Below are positions 21,355 through 32,565 of a stretch of 64,000 nucleotides of DNA, one piece after another; the stretch's first letter is position 1; each line of letters opens with the position of its first letter. The position numbers and the translations under genes were made by a program. The DNA comes from Sceloporus undulatus (lineage: Eukaryota; Chordata; Lepidosauria; Squamata; Phrynosomatidae): NCBI RefSeq assembly GCF_019175285.1, contig NC_056528.1, forward strand, positions 15,976,806 to 16,040,805. Reading direction: 5' to 3'. The notes beneath the pieces are model-generated. The model was not told where the DNA came from. It saw only the letters and a list, made by a program, of their open reading frames with translations, and searched no databases.

Positions 21355-21545
21355 TCCGGTAGACCAGGGTTCAATTCCCAGCTCAGCCCTTTAAACTCAC
21401 TGGGTGAGTCACACTCTCTCAGCCTCAGAGGATGGCAATGGCAAGCCCCCTCTGAAGAAACGTGCCAAGAAAACCCCATGATAGGTTCGCCTTTGGGTCG
21501 TCATAAGTCAGAAATGCCTTGAAGGCACCCAACAATGACAACAAC
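21355..21545 (+). mobile_element. Sauria-type SINE
   Basis: The head ccagggttcaattcccagct and the tail gaaatgccttgaaggcaccc are intact. Confidence 0.8.
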
Positions 21546-22904
21546 TGTTTAGTTCAGCACAGTCAGAGTCGTTTTTATAGCCATCACACAACAGCTTGCC
21601 CAACCCAGACTAAAATTCAAACAATTAGTCAATTGTTAATAATAAGAATAAAAATAAATAGTTGCATTGGCAGGCCATGGAAATGGGCATCTGTCATGTG
21701 GGCAGCCACAGCTTTCTAACTCCCACTCTCTCCAAGACCTTAAGAAAGCAATCCACATACACAACCAAGGATTCGGCATGTGCGAATTCACCATTATTTT
21801 TATCCTCTTAGGGAGGGAAGCAATGGAGAGGCCAAAATGGCTACCTGAAAATGTGCCGGGCACCTGGCAACCTGAATTTTTGCCAACCTTGACTTGCAAT
21901 AGCAGTTGGTGTTATATGTGTGGGGATGGGGCAGCGGGTGTGAATCCTCCCTGGGTTTCAGTCTGTGAAGCCCTCCCAGAAGAGAACCAATCCCTTGGTT
22001 ATCCCCTTTAAAATTCATACTATACACAGGAGTGGATTCATCATGGGATACAACACTGCCTACCCATTGCATCCTCCAGATTGTAATATCTTTCATGGGG
22101 GTTGCAAAATAAGGGCAGGGGCTCAGAAACCTACATTTTACCAGAGTTCAGATACCTAGCCACATTTTCCCAGTTAGTTTGTCCCTGTTGCACATGATAG
22201 TATCCAGAAAGCAATTCATTCTTGTCTTTCATTGCAATGATTTTTTGGGGGTGGGGAGAAACTTTAGGTTTGATAAAACCAACGGATTGCTGCGTGAAGA
22301 ATGTCCTCCCAAACAGCCTTGAAATGTCCTCAAAAAGGAATCGGGTACGGACAGAATCCCATTGGTGAATCATTGTGTGCTTTTGCATATTTTCCAATGG
22401 ATAAAATGTATGACAGAGAAGGCTAAACATCTCACCTGACTATAAAACCCAACATGGCACAGAATGGAGCCCTGGGAGTTAAATCGGCATCAAGCTGCAT
22501 TAATTCTGCAGTGCAGAGCAGACCTTGGTTACTTGCAACTCACTACTTCCAAGCGCCGGCATGGTCCTATGGGCATGCCCACACACAGCACTGACTTCAA
22601 CATTTCCCTGCAAGTCTGCAGTTTCTTAGCAACGGGCACAGATTAGAACTTGCCAGTTTGCAAAGTTTGCACAGCCCTGTCGGCTGCTCTCGAGTGATAA
22701 GAAAAAGAGTCCGGGTGGATCTGGTCAGACAGGCTCTTTCTTTCCAACAGCTGCCCCTGGGAAACTAGCAAGTTGGGGCTGAAAAACAAACCCCTTTGTT
22801 TTGGCTTCCAGCAACTGGCATTCTCTAAAGTAGGTTGCTTCGGCACATGGGATGCTCTGGCAAGCCATTTACAATAGCAGTTTAATTCACCATCCATCAT
22901 TATT

Positions 22905-23065
22905 ACCCTAAGGTGACCCTATCGTGGGGTTTTCTTGGCAAGGTTTGTTCAGAGGAGGTTTGCCATTACCTTCCCCTGAGGCTGAGAGTGTGTGACTTGC
23001 CCAAGGACATCCAGTAGGTTTACATGGCTGAGCTGGGAACTGAACCCTGGTCTACCAAACATAAA
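22905..23065 (-). mobile_element. Sauria-type SINE, tail truncated
   Basis: It starts inside the body (aaggtgaccctatcgtgggg) and ends at the head region (gggaactgaaccctggtc). Confidence 0.75.
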
Positions 23066-23169
23066 GATACTCAAATCTCACCCCTCCCATGCACCAGTGG
23101 TGTCACTTTTAGAACATAAGCATTGACATATATAGGCCTAGCTATAAGAAATGCAGTGGTAGCTGGTGG

Positions 23170-23320
23170 ACTCCATGTTGGCTGGGCGCGAAATCCCTTT
23201 TATATAAGACAGGACACCATTTTACTATGCCGTTGTATGTAATGGGACTTGAGCATCCATGGATTTCGGTATCCACGGGAGGTCCTGGAACCGAACCCCG
23301 GCCCACTGCGTATGCAAGAA
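23170..23320. mobile_element. Mariner-like foldback MITE, partial
   Basis: The family motifs tatataagacaggacaccat and gagcatccatggatttcgg are visible. The left arm is incomplete. Confidence 0.5.
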
Positions 23321-23729
23321 GCAGCAAACCTTGAGATAACCTCGTCCCGAGCCATTTACGACCATATTGGTTGAAATAAACCCTTTTAATGGAGCTTGGA
23401 AACAGACTGGAAGCTGAGGCAGACAAAGCGCTGCTGTAACATAACTCTCCTAAACACACCATCTGAACCGCAGGGCTTAAAAGAAAGGAAGAAAAGACTA
23501 TGAGCTCACCCGCCATCGAGCTGTCATCATCTTTCTTATTTATATAAAGGCTGGCTTTAGCCAAGCCTTCTCATCACAATATGAGCCATCATGTGTCACA
23601 AACCAGCCCAAACAGACCGTCAAAGGCAGCTTGGCTTATGAGAACAAGCATTTCCCCTCCTCGCTCTTCTTTTCATCTCCTTCTTTGTGGGTTTTCCCCA
23701 CTGATTAACCCATGCGGATGTCAAAATCC

Positions 23730-23965
23730 ATGTCCAAGTGGTTTGAGTGTTGGAATATGACTCCGGAGGCCAGGGTTCGATTCCTCACTCAACCATGTAA
23801 ACCCACTGGTTCATCGCCTTGATAGTCACACTATCTCAGCCTCAGGGGAAGGCCATGACAAATCTGTTCTGAACAAACCTTGCCAAGAAAACCTCGTGAT
23901 ATGTTTGCCTTAGGGTCACCATAAGTCGGAAATGACTTGAAGCCACACAAGAACAACAGCAACAA
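23730..23965 (+). mobile_element. Sauria-type SINE, full length
   Basis: The head ccagggttcgattcctcact, body and tail (gtcggaaatgacttgaagcc) are all recognisable. Confidence 0.8.
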
Positions 23966-24164
23966 ACCAAAACCTTCAGCTTATGGTCTCCATAGGGAGA
24001 TACACTTTCCAGGAGGGTGGCAGGGATGACATCCAAACCACACAGTTCCATACTATGGAATTGGTAGTCTTTGGGGAGAGGATACTTAGACTTCTTTCAT
24101 GCTACATCACACAATAGATAGCCAGCACGGTCTGAGCATTTTTATTTTGCTGTTCCAGAGACTA

Positions 24165-24430
24165 GGACATGGAGCAATGGATGCAAACTACAGGAAAAGA
24201 GATCCCACCTAAACATTAGGAAGAATGTCTTGATGGTAAGAGCTGTTCGACAATGGAAGTCACTGCCTTGGAGTGTGGCGGAGCCTCCTTTTTTGGGGAG
24301 GCTTTTAAACAGAGGATGAATGGCCATCTGTTGGAGGTGCTTGGATTGTGTATTTCTGCATGGCAGAATGGGGGTTGGATTGGATGCTTCTTGGGGGTCT
24401 CTTCCAATTCTGTGGTTCTATGACTCTGGA
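24165..24430 (+). mobile_element. CR1 LINE 3' end
   Basis: It contains gatgaatggccatctgttgg, gcatggcagaatgggggttg, and the CR1-type end ccaattctgtggttctatga. Confidence 0.7.
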
Positions 24431-25211
24431 GAACAGGGTTTGCATACCCACTTGGCTACGGAAACCTGGTTTGGGTCCAGATTACCTCCAGGATCTCAAA
24501 CCATCATATTGGCTAACCAGATACCGCCAATAAATTTTCAAGTCTTCCAAGACGGTCATGTGCAGCTGCGCTTTGGTGGATCCAAGACACACAGTGAATA
24601 AGTTTTTGACTAATAGGGACATTGATCCCTATTACCCCCAAGTATAGACTCATCGCCTCGAAAATTTCCTTTCAATTTCCAACTAAAACCCAAAGCAGAT
24701 CCCTGTTGATCAGGATCACCAGCATCTACTGATTCTCCCCAAAACCTGGCACAGTTTTGCCCAAGAATGTGTTGCTTGCTTCCCATTGAACTGTAGCTGT
24801 GCACCGCTGTGACATTGTGGCGGAGATGCCAAATACACCAATTTCCGTAACAACAGCAAATGGAAGCCATGTCTGCTGGACAGAGTGGCTTATCGCAGAC
24901 AGGATCTGCTGATCAGGACCAACTTTTGTCCTCTTCCCCTCTTTGTAGAGAAAGGATCACAACTTACCCAAAGATGGATTATCTTCCAACATGAAAGCCC
25001 AGCTCAGCAGGAGACATCATGGCTCCAAAAGATTTACCACTTTTTGGGAACGGGGAATGTAAAACTGATTAACCTGATGTTGGAAGATACAGACTGACTA
25101 GATTTTAGCTGGGGGTGAGATGAGAGCATTGCCCTCCAAATAAAAATTCTGCCCCCGAATGAGATTCCTCTGCAACCCACAAATTTCAGGGTCTCACTGA
25201 ATTTTTCATCC

Positions 25212-25325
25212 CTGTCGTTGTTGTTACTGGGTGCCTTCAAGTCTTTTCCGACTTATGGCGACCCTAAGATGAATCTATCATACAGTGACCATGGGTAAGT
25301 CACACTCTCTCAGCCTCAGAGGAAG
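25212..25325 (-). mobile_element. Sauria-type SINE fragment
   Basis: The tail (gtgccttcaagtcttttccg) is joined to an opposite-sense body piece (cacactctctcagcctcaga). Confidence 0.55.
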
Positions 25326-25694
25326 TCTTGTGGCTGGCGAAACTCTTATATCTATGTACACTTCCCTCTCTTGGACTAGGGAGTTTATCACATGAAAAAG
25401 AAATGTGATATTAGCGTTATACTCCAGCAATATCCTGTGAATATTGTGCAATAATGCAATGTTTTTCATACGACATCATCATTATCGCACAATTATCCTA
25501 TGAACAAAGCAGCAAAATCGTGCCACTCTTTTTTTTTTGCACAATAATGACAACATCACACAATGCTGTGTGAAAAGTGTTGCGTTATTGTACAATATTT
25601 ATGGGATATTGGCAGGAGCATAGAGCTAATATCCCGTTTCTTTTTCCAGTGTGATACACTCCTAGGACTCTGGAGGAGTTTTCAAATTGCCGCT

Positions 25695-25870
25695 CAGTCT
25701 TAGAAAGCCACTGGGTAACCTTGGGCAAGTCACACACTCTCAGCCTCAGAGGAAGGCAAAGGCAAACCTCCTCTGAACTAATCTTGCCAAGTAAAGTTCG
25801 CGACAGGTTCTCCTTAGGGTTGCCATAAGTCAGAAATGACTTGAAGGCACACAACAACAAGAACAACAAT
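25695..25870 (+). mobile_element. Sauria-type SINE, head truncated
   Basis: It runs from actgggtaaccttgggcaag to the tail gaaatgacttgaaggcacac and an (acaac)-type end. Confidence 0.75.
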
Positions 25871-26740
25871 TTGGATTTGGTTGGAGGAACCACAGGTTCA
25901 GCTGAATTACTCTTCAGCCATGGAGTCTAAAAGCCTGACTCACTGTACATGCATCTTCTATCATCCACTACCTATTGCATATTTCAATGACTATTGCATA
26001 TTTCAGTTACTCAGCACCAATGCCTTCCCACTGTCTAAATCTTTTGTTGAATTACAGCCTGACTTCAACATAGTCACCAAGATGTTTTGCAAATCCGGTC
26101 ACTGTGTCATGCACAACCATGTGATGTACACACCACCAGCCCAAAGTGACTGCAAACATTAAGACGCATGGCATATAGCCCTCCCAGAATCATAATACTT
26201 GAGAATATAAGTGGGGGGATTACTTATTTGAAGCTTCACCCTCGTATTACAATCTCCGATATCCCAGTAAACTGTCTGCAAAGAGTTTTCACGCTGCGTC
26301 CGGTATCTGGCCTTCTCTGTCAGAGAGCGTTGGTGCTCCAACAAACTACAAATCCCAGGACTCTGTAGGATGGAGCCGTGGCAATCAAAGCCGTGGCAAT
26401 CAAAGCCGTGTCAAACTGCATTATTTCTGCAGTGCAAATGCAGCCTCAAAACGTATGACATTTTACAGGGATTGCAGCAAGAAGAAATGAAATGAAGTCT
26501 CCTGGTGTCTTTAAAAACATGCAGTAATGCAACTGGCAATGAAGTCAAGGGAGACTCCTTCCACTCACATTTCAAGTTTGAATACTTGTGGGTCGACAAA
26601 GTATTTCAGTCTATTTTCACCCATGGAATGTGGCTTTTCAGGGGTTTCTTTGCTGTGCTTCTATCTTAACCTTGAACTAAGAAATTCAAGACAGCAAGGC
26701 CTGGTGTCCTCTCATTTGCAAGTTAAGTCTCTCTCAGAGG
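25862..26740 (+). repeat. Direct repeat unit A (mate 29221-30240)
   Basis: Both units share, in order, ttggatttggttgga, cttctatcatccacta, cagcctgacttcaa, tgcaaatc, aaccatgtgatgt, gaagcttcaccctcg, and ttgctgtgcttc/ttgctggcttc. Unit B is longer through many small insertions. Inside is a gccatggcagttaaag-type MITE half (26330-26450). Confidence 0.8.
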
Positions 26741-27409
26741 GTGCGGGTAAAGAGAAAACCCTTAGACCAGAAGACTGTAATTCCCAGCATTCTTCACCAT
26801 TGGTTATGATAGGACTGAGAGTCGCAGTCCAACCTCACCATTGGTTATGATAGGCTGATGGGAGTCGCAGTCCAACAACACCAGAGATATGTCTCTCATA
26901 TCTCTATTAGCCCAAGAACGGAGAAATCTTTAAGCCACTCTCACTGGCCCAGCTCTTCAAATTGGGAATTATGTGGATTGCAAGTCCCAGCAGCCTTCAC
27001 CAACATAGCGAATGCTGGGGGTTGCAGTCCAACTCCATCTGAAACAAACCTGCAAGGTTCCCATCCATTTTACATGGTAGTAACTCCACCACACCAGCTC
27101 TCCAAGGATGAACAAAATGCCCAAGGTGCCAATGCTTTTCGTAGGTGGAACAGGCGATGTCTATATTTCCAACTTATTGGTAACAGGAATAAGGTGTCAT
27201 TGATGTGTAAAAAAATTTGCAACCTCCACCTGGTTGCTTGCCAGCTTTATACTTTGGACAGCAACAAACTTTAGGGGAGGATGTTTCGAAAACCAAGCCA
27301 ACTCAGCCCATGCACCGTTGCTGTTTCATCACTATTTCCAAAACATCCCCATGTATAACCAGCATCATCAAGGAAAGCCTTGCCTCAGGAGACAAGATGC
27401 CACATTAGC

Positions 27410-27590
27410 ATCTTGGCATGGTTTTCTTGGCACGATTGTTACAGAGGAGGTTTGCCCTTGCCTTCCCTGAGGCTCAGAGAATGTGACTTGCCCAAGGTTG
27501 CCCAGTCGGTTTCAGGGCTGAGCCAGGACTCAAACCCTGGTCTCCAGGGTCATAGTCCAGCATGCAAACCAGTATGCCACCCTAGCTCTC
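27410..27590 (-). mobile_element. Sauria-type SINE, tail truncated
   Basis: The body gcatggttttcttggcacg runs to the head ggactcaaaccctggtctcc and ends gtatgccaccctagctc. Confidence 0.75.
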
Positions 27591-28364
27591 CATAAATACG
27601 TTAGTTCAACCAATCAGTATGCTGCTACAGGGAGAAGCTTCACCGTTATTATCTGCATTTCAAAATGGAAATGAAAGGCTGCCAAGCCAAAAACCATACC
27701 TGCGGCGACTGACCGCGATCTGTAAAGATACCTATTCATTAAGCCTGGAGGGAACAGGGGAAAGTGAGGACCATCGCACTGAATGAAATAATTCAATAAA
27801 AGTCACAACCACTGCAGCCAAAAAGCTCCAGGACCTCCCAGGAGAACTGGTTACCCAAGTAGGAATATTATCAGCTCTGATCCAAGAGAAAGAGGGGGAA
27901 ATTAACATCATGTTGATTTGGAAGATACCCATGCTCAGCTGCCAAAGGCACACCGACCTGGAGAGCCCTGTTTTTGCAGTCCAACCCTACCTCCACCCAC
28001 CTCATTGCCTCCGAGGGAAAGGCCAAGCTGTTCCAGGAGCAGTTGAGTCAACAAAATCCCTTCCCAGCTTCCAATGCCTCTGCTTTCACCCAAGGAGAGC
28101 CTTGTCTAGGAAAGAAGGGAGAAAAGGAGGGTGGAATCTCCATTCCCTTATTGCTGTCTGGGGCTCAAAGGACCATTATCCATGCTAAACACACAGAGCC
28201 AACCAGACTCCAAATCATCATCCTCATAATCATCATCATCATCATCATCCTACATTTTCCTACATATATCCTACATTTTCCTCTAAAACTGGCACTCTAG
28301 GTAGCTTCCAGATTAACACAAGCGCAATACAGCAGCACTACATTTGCTGGGGCTAGGGGCACAG

Positions 28365-28588
28365 ATGTTGTTGTTGGGTGCCTTCAAGTCATTTCCAACT
28401 TACGGTGACCCTAAGGTCTCACGTTTTCTTAGGGTTTTCTTGGCAAGATTTGTTCAGAGGAGGTTTGCCCTTGCCTTCCCCTGAGGCTGAGAGTGTGTGA
28501 CTTACCCAAAATCACCCATGGCCAAGCAGAGATTTGAACCCTGGCCTCCAGTCATAGTTCAATACTCAAACCGCTACGCCATGCACAG
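28365..28588 (-). mobile_element. Sauria-type SINE, full length
   Basis: The tail gggtgccttcaagtcatttc, the middle agggttttcttggcaagat and the head gagatttgaaccctggcctcc are all present. Confidence 0.8.
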
Positions 28589-29220
28589 GACACCCATGAT
28601 TTTTTAACCTGAGAGAACACCTCTCTAGGAATCTCTAGGTCTTCTGGCACAACTCTATGGTCAACGTTAGCCAGAAGTTGATCAGAGTCGCTCTGGAGGA
28701 CCTATAAATGACTAGCAAAGTGGTTAGAAATCTCTAAGTCCTCCTGCATGACTCTGTGGTCAATGTCTGGCAGAGGAGTCACATTGGAGGACCTAGAGAT
28801 GCCTAGAGAAATATTACTCAAATCCATGACTAATAAAATCTGCAAAAGTCAAGGCTGCAGATACAGAGGGCTGTACAATTAAAACATACCCAAAGAAGCG
28901 ACATAAACATGGAATTAAACTATTAACCATACTAGAAGGAATTTTAAAACATACATCTAAATAACTTTTTAAAAACAGTTTAAGAAACAGTCTTCTTAAA
29001 CTGTTTGCTGTGCATGAACTTGTATTTCCGCAAATAAACAAGCACACGCCTAAAAGACCTTTTCTTTAAAAACCTTCTCAAAAACCTGTCAGATGCGGAA
29101 GGGGAAAAAAGCATGGAAAGGGACAGTGCTGCTTTTTAGGAAGGGAATCCTAGGCCCTTGGGGCAAGCACTGAGAAGGCCCTGCTATTACGCACAAGTGG
29201 ATAGATCTCTACCTACACAA

Positions 29221-30240
29221 CAAACACAGAACAACACTTTGGATTTGGTTGGATGGAACCACAGGTTACAGCTGCTGAATACTCTTCAGCCATTTTTTTT
29301 TTTCTTTGCGTCCTGGAGTCTTAAAGCCTGACTCACTGTAACTGCATCTTCTATCATCCACTAACCTATTGCATATTTTCAATGACTTATTGCATATTTA
29401 CAGTATATCAGCACACATCTTGCCTTCCCACTGTTCTATCTTTTGTTTGAACTTACAGCCTGACTTCAAACCATACGTCACCAGAGTTTTTTGCAAATCT
29501 CGGTCACTGTGTCACTGCAACAACCATGTGATGTTCACACCACACAGCCCCAAGCGTGACTGCAAAACAACATTAACGACGCATGGCATTATTTTAGCCC
29601 TCCCAGAATCATTAATACTTGACGACTCTATAGTGGGGGGCGGGGGATAATCTATTTGAAGCTTCACCCTCGTTATTACCAATCTCCGATTTTTTATCCC
29701 AGTTACAACTGTCTGCAAGAGTTTTCACGACTGCTTCCGGTATCTGGCATTCTTTCTGTCAGAGGAGAGGATCGTTGGTGCTCCCACAACACTACAAATC
29801 CCAGTCCTCCTGTCGGATGGAGCCGTGGCACATTCAAATAGCCGTGGCAATTCAAAAGCCGTGTCATTTCAAACTGCATATTTCTGCAGTGCACAATGCT
29901 AGGCCTCAAACGTTTCTTATGACATTTTAACAGGGATTGCTACAGCCAAGAAGAAATGAAATGAAGTCTACCTGGTGTCTTTAAACACATGCAGTAATGC
30001 CACTGGCAAATGAAAGTCAAGGGACGAGAGACTCCCTTCCAACTTACATCCTTTCAAGTTTCGACTACTTGCTGGGTCGACAAAGGTATTTCAGTCTTCT
30101 ATTTTCACCCATGGATTGTGGCTTTTTTTCAGGGGTTTCTTTGCTGGCTTCTCTCTTAACCTTGAACTAAGAACAATTCAAGACCGCAAGTGCCTGGTGT
30201 CCTCTCTTTGAAGTTAAGTCTCTCTCCGCGGGTTGCGGGT
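29221..30240 (+). repeat. Direct repeat unit B, indel-rich copy of 25862-26740
   Basis: It follows unit A colinearly but carries many one- to few-base insertions, including a long T run near 29292. The pattern is more like unpolished reads than old divergence. It abuts the inverted ARRDC1 copy at about 30240-30262. Confidence 0.8.
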
Positions 30241-30261
30241 ACTAAAATTAGGTGGTTTTTA

Positions 30262-30390
30262 AATAATACACTCTCTCAGCCTCAGAGGAAGGCAATGGCA
30301 AAGCTCCTCTGAACTTGGCAAGAAAACTCCATGATAAGATTCGATTTAGGGTTGCCATAAGTCAGAAGCGACTTGAAGGCGCACAACGAC
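30262..30390 (+). mobile_element. Sauria-type SINE at the inversion junction
   Basis: This is the mirror of 12010-12160 (tctcagcctcagaggaaggc ... gtcagaagcgacttgaaggc). The switch from unit B to the inverted copy occurs at its left edge. Confidence 0.75.
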
Positions 30391-30828
30391 AGTGATGGTG
30401 CTATAGAAATAGATGATGATGATGAAGATGAAGATGATGAAAGGCAAATTCCCTATAAACAAATTCTGTTCCTGGAACAGGAATACTTTGGGTTTGCCGT
30501 AAGTCATAACAACTTGAAGGCAATGGCATCTCCAAAATGTCACCTTGAATTGAGCTCTGCGGTCAACAGAGCTTGCAATATATGAGTTACAAATAACTAG
30601 TTGCTTGCAGTTAATTACTTTCCCCGTGGCTGAAGGTAAAGAAAGGCTTCCTCCAGATTTCATGATGCTAGTAACTCAGCCTCCTTTTTGCCTTTGTTTG
30701 TTAAAACCTCTCTCGTCTCATTCTTTCTCACACCTTCTTCCTCTTTCGTTTCCCGATTTGTGAAGTCCGTGCATTTGTTCATTTTGAGCGCAGACTGTTT
30801 TGTAACCAATACTTGGTGGAGGCAACAT

Positions 30829-30928
30829 NNNNNNNNNNNNNNNNNNNNNNNNNNNNNNNNNNNNNNNNNNNNNNNNNNNNNNNNNNNNNNNNNNNNNNNN
30901 NNNNNNNNNNNNNNNNNNNNNNNNNNNN
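30829..30928. other. Assembly gap of 100 N
   Basis: Unknown bases. The flanks match copy 1 around 11515-11605, so about 60-90 bases including a C/G homopolymer are probably what is missing. Confidence 0.95.
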
Positions 30929-31374
30929 TTTTTGGGGGGTGGAAAACTGTATGCAGTTTTTGGAAGGCCTGCAGAAATAAGGTCCCGGTGCTTTTGGCAA
31001 GTCCTTTCTGCCAGGTCTATTAGCCCTGCCTTCCTCCCATTTTTCAGAAGCAAAATGAAAAAGGACGAAGAGGGGATGGTTACAGGTGGAATCTGACCCA
31101 GGCTTCTTTGCTCAGAATGACTTTCTCACAGAGGTATTTTTAGCTGGGAGCGAAAATTTCAGGAACAGCTTTTGTGCCGAGAGACACTGAGCTCTTTGTT
31201 CCGGCTTCTGGGAAGGAGCTAAGGCCAAGCAGAGGTTGCATCCGACATCCTTCTTCTCTTCCTCCAAGCAAAAGCCCTGTGAAAATGTCTAAAATCCTAT
31301 GATGGTAGAAACCTGAGATGCATGTCTGTGTTTCTAGGGATGCCTCCTGCATTTCATCTCAGGTTTCCACCGCC

Positions 31375-31625
31375 ATAGTATTTCAGTAGTAGGTGAGCTC
31401 TGTGTGTATGTGCCTTGCAGTTGCCTGTTGATCCCATGGATGTCATAGTGCTTTCTTAGGTAAGGAATCCTCAGAGGTGGTTTTCCCAGTTCCTTCCTCT
31501 GAAATAAAGCCTACAGGACCTGGGATTTATTGGCAGTCTCCCATCCAAGTCCTTACCAGGGCTGACCCTGCTTTGTGTGCAAGATCAGAATGGATCTGGT
31601 GCCTTTTCCCTTAGCAATTTTATTG
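31375..31625 (-). mobile_element. 5S rRNA-derived SINE, copy 2
   Basis: This is the reverse complement of 10880-11095: tccttcctctgaaataaagc, ctcccatccaagtccttacc, and a 5S-like head on the right. Confidence 0.7.
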
Positions 31626-31692
31626 CTAACATGTGCCTTCCAAGGGCTGCACTGATCATAGGAAGAGGTTTTGGGAGTGCGGGAGATTAACT

Positions 31693-31833
31693 TAGTACAA
31701 CAACATCCAAATCCACAAAATAAAGATATGTACCTTTAATCATCCAGCCAAAATGCACAAAACACCTGGTGGTTGGCCGGTTAAAGGTACTGTATCTCTG
31801 TTTTGTGGATTTTGGATGTTTACTGTACTTTGC
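31693..31833. mobile_element. Foldback MITE (acatccaaatccacaaaa), copy 2
   Basis: This is the mirror of 10677-10800, with a few point differences and a slightly longer centre. Confidence 0.6.
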
Positions 31834-32195
31834 TGCATACCAACACAGATGCCCCTGAATGTGTTTCCTAGGGTCACTTACTCTGTCACATCATGATTCT
31901 TCTCTTTGCAAATATATGTGTGTTTGCATTCATGAATGTGCATGATTCCCTATTTGCATTTGCACACAGGCTTCCTCTCCTTACAAACTGCTTTTTTAAG
32001 TTGGCGTCCATAGCATGGCGCTGTAACAGTTAAAACGGTATCAAACTGCATTAATTTTGTGGTGCATATGCAGCCACTGATGGGCAGCTGCAGATGAAAA
32101 GTTATTTCTGATCGCCTCCTCGTGGCCAGATTGAGTATAACACTTTTCTTAACTTGAGGAGGTGGGGGGGGGGGTACAGGCACAGAAGGAAATGT

Positions 32196-32405
32196 CATTG
32201 TGTTGTTGTGTGCCTTTAGGTTTCTGACTTATGGTGACTCCAAGGCAAACCTATCATGGGGTTTTCTTGGCAAGCTTTGTTCAGAGGGGGTTTGCCATTG
32301 CCATCCCCTGAGGCTGAGAAAGTGTGACTTTCCCAAAGTCTCCCAGTGGGTTTCATGGCAGAGCTGGGAATTGAACCCTGGTCTTCAGAGTCATACCTGG
32401 CTGCA
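32196..32405 (-). mobile_element. Sauria-type SINE, copy 2 intron 2
   Basis: This is the mirror of 10100-10318; head gggaattgaaccctggtctt, tail ttgttgtgtgcctttaggtt. Confidence 0.8.
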
Positions 32406-32514
32406 TTTTGAAAGAAGTCATCAAGTGGTGTGTCTAGAATGAATAAAATAATAATTAAAATAAATGCCCACGCTTCTTGTTTACCCACTCTATGTCTCCC
32501 TTGGTATTTTGCAG

Positions 32515-32565
32515 GGACCTTGGCGGCTGGAGAACACACTTTCCCCTTTCAGTTTCTGCTTCCAG
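32515..32565 (+). CDS. ARRDC1: ARRDC1 copy 2 exon 3
   Basis: 51 bases encoding TLAAGEHTFPFQFLLP. Three silent differences from copy 1 (Leu, His and Leu codons). Confidence 0.92.

Larger units (their letters stand above)
18122..29220. other. Upstream of ARRDC1 copy 1, no gene recognised
   Basis: This is mostly SINEs, MITEs and CR1 tails. No CpG island and no frame matching ARRDC1 exon 1 was found on the minus strand. If the gene is whole, its first exon is more distant or missing from the assembly. Stretches such as 18.2-18.7, 19.1-19.8, 21.6-22.4 and 26.9-27.4 kb show nothing I can name. Confidence 0.5.
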
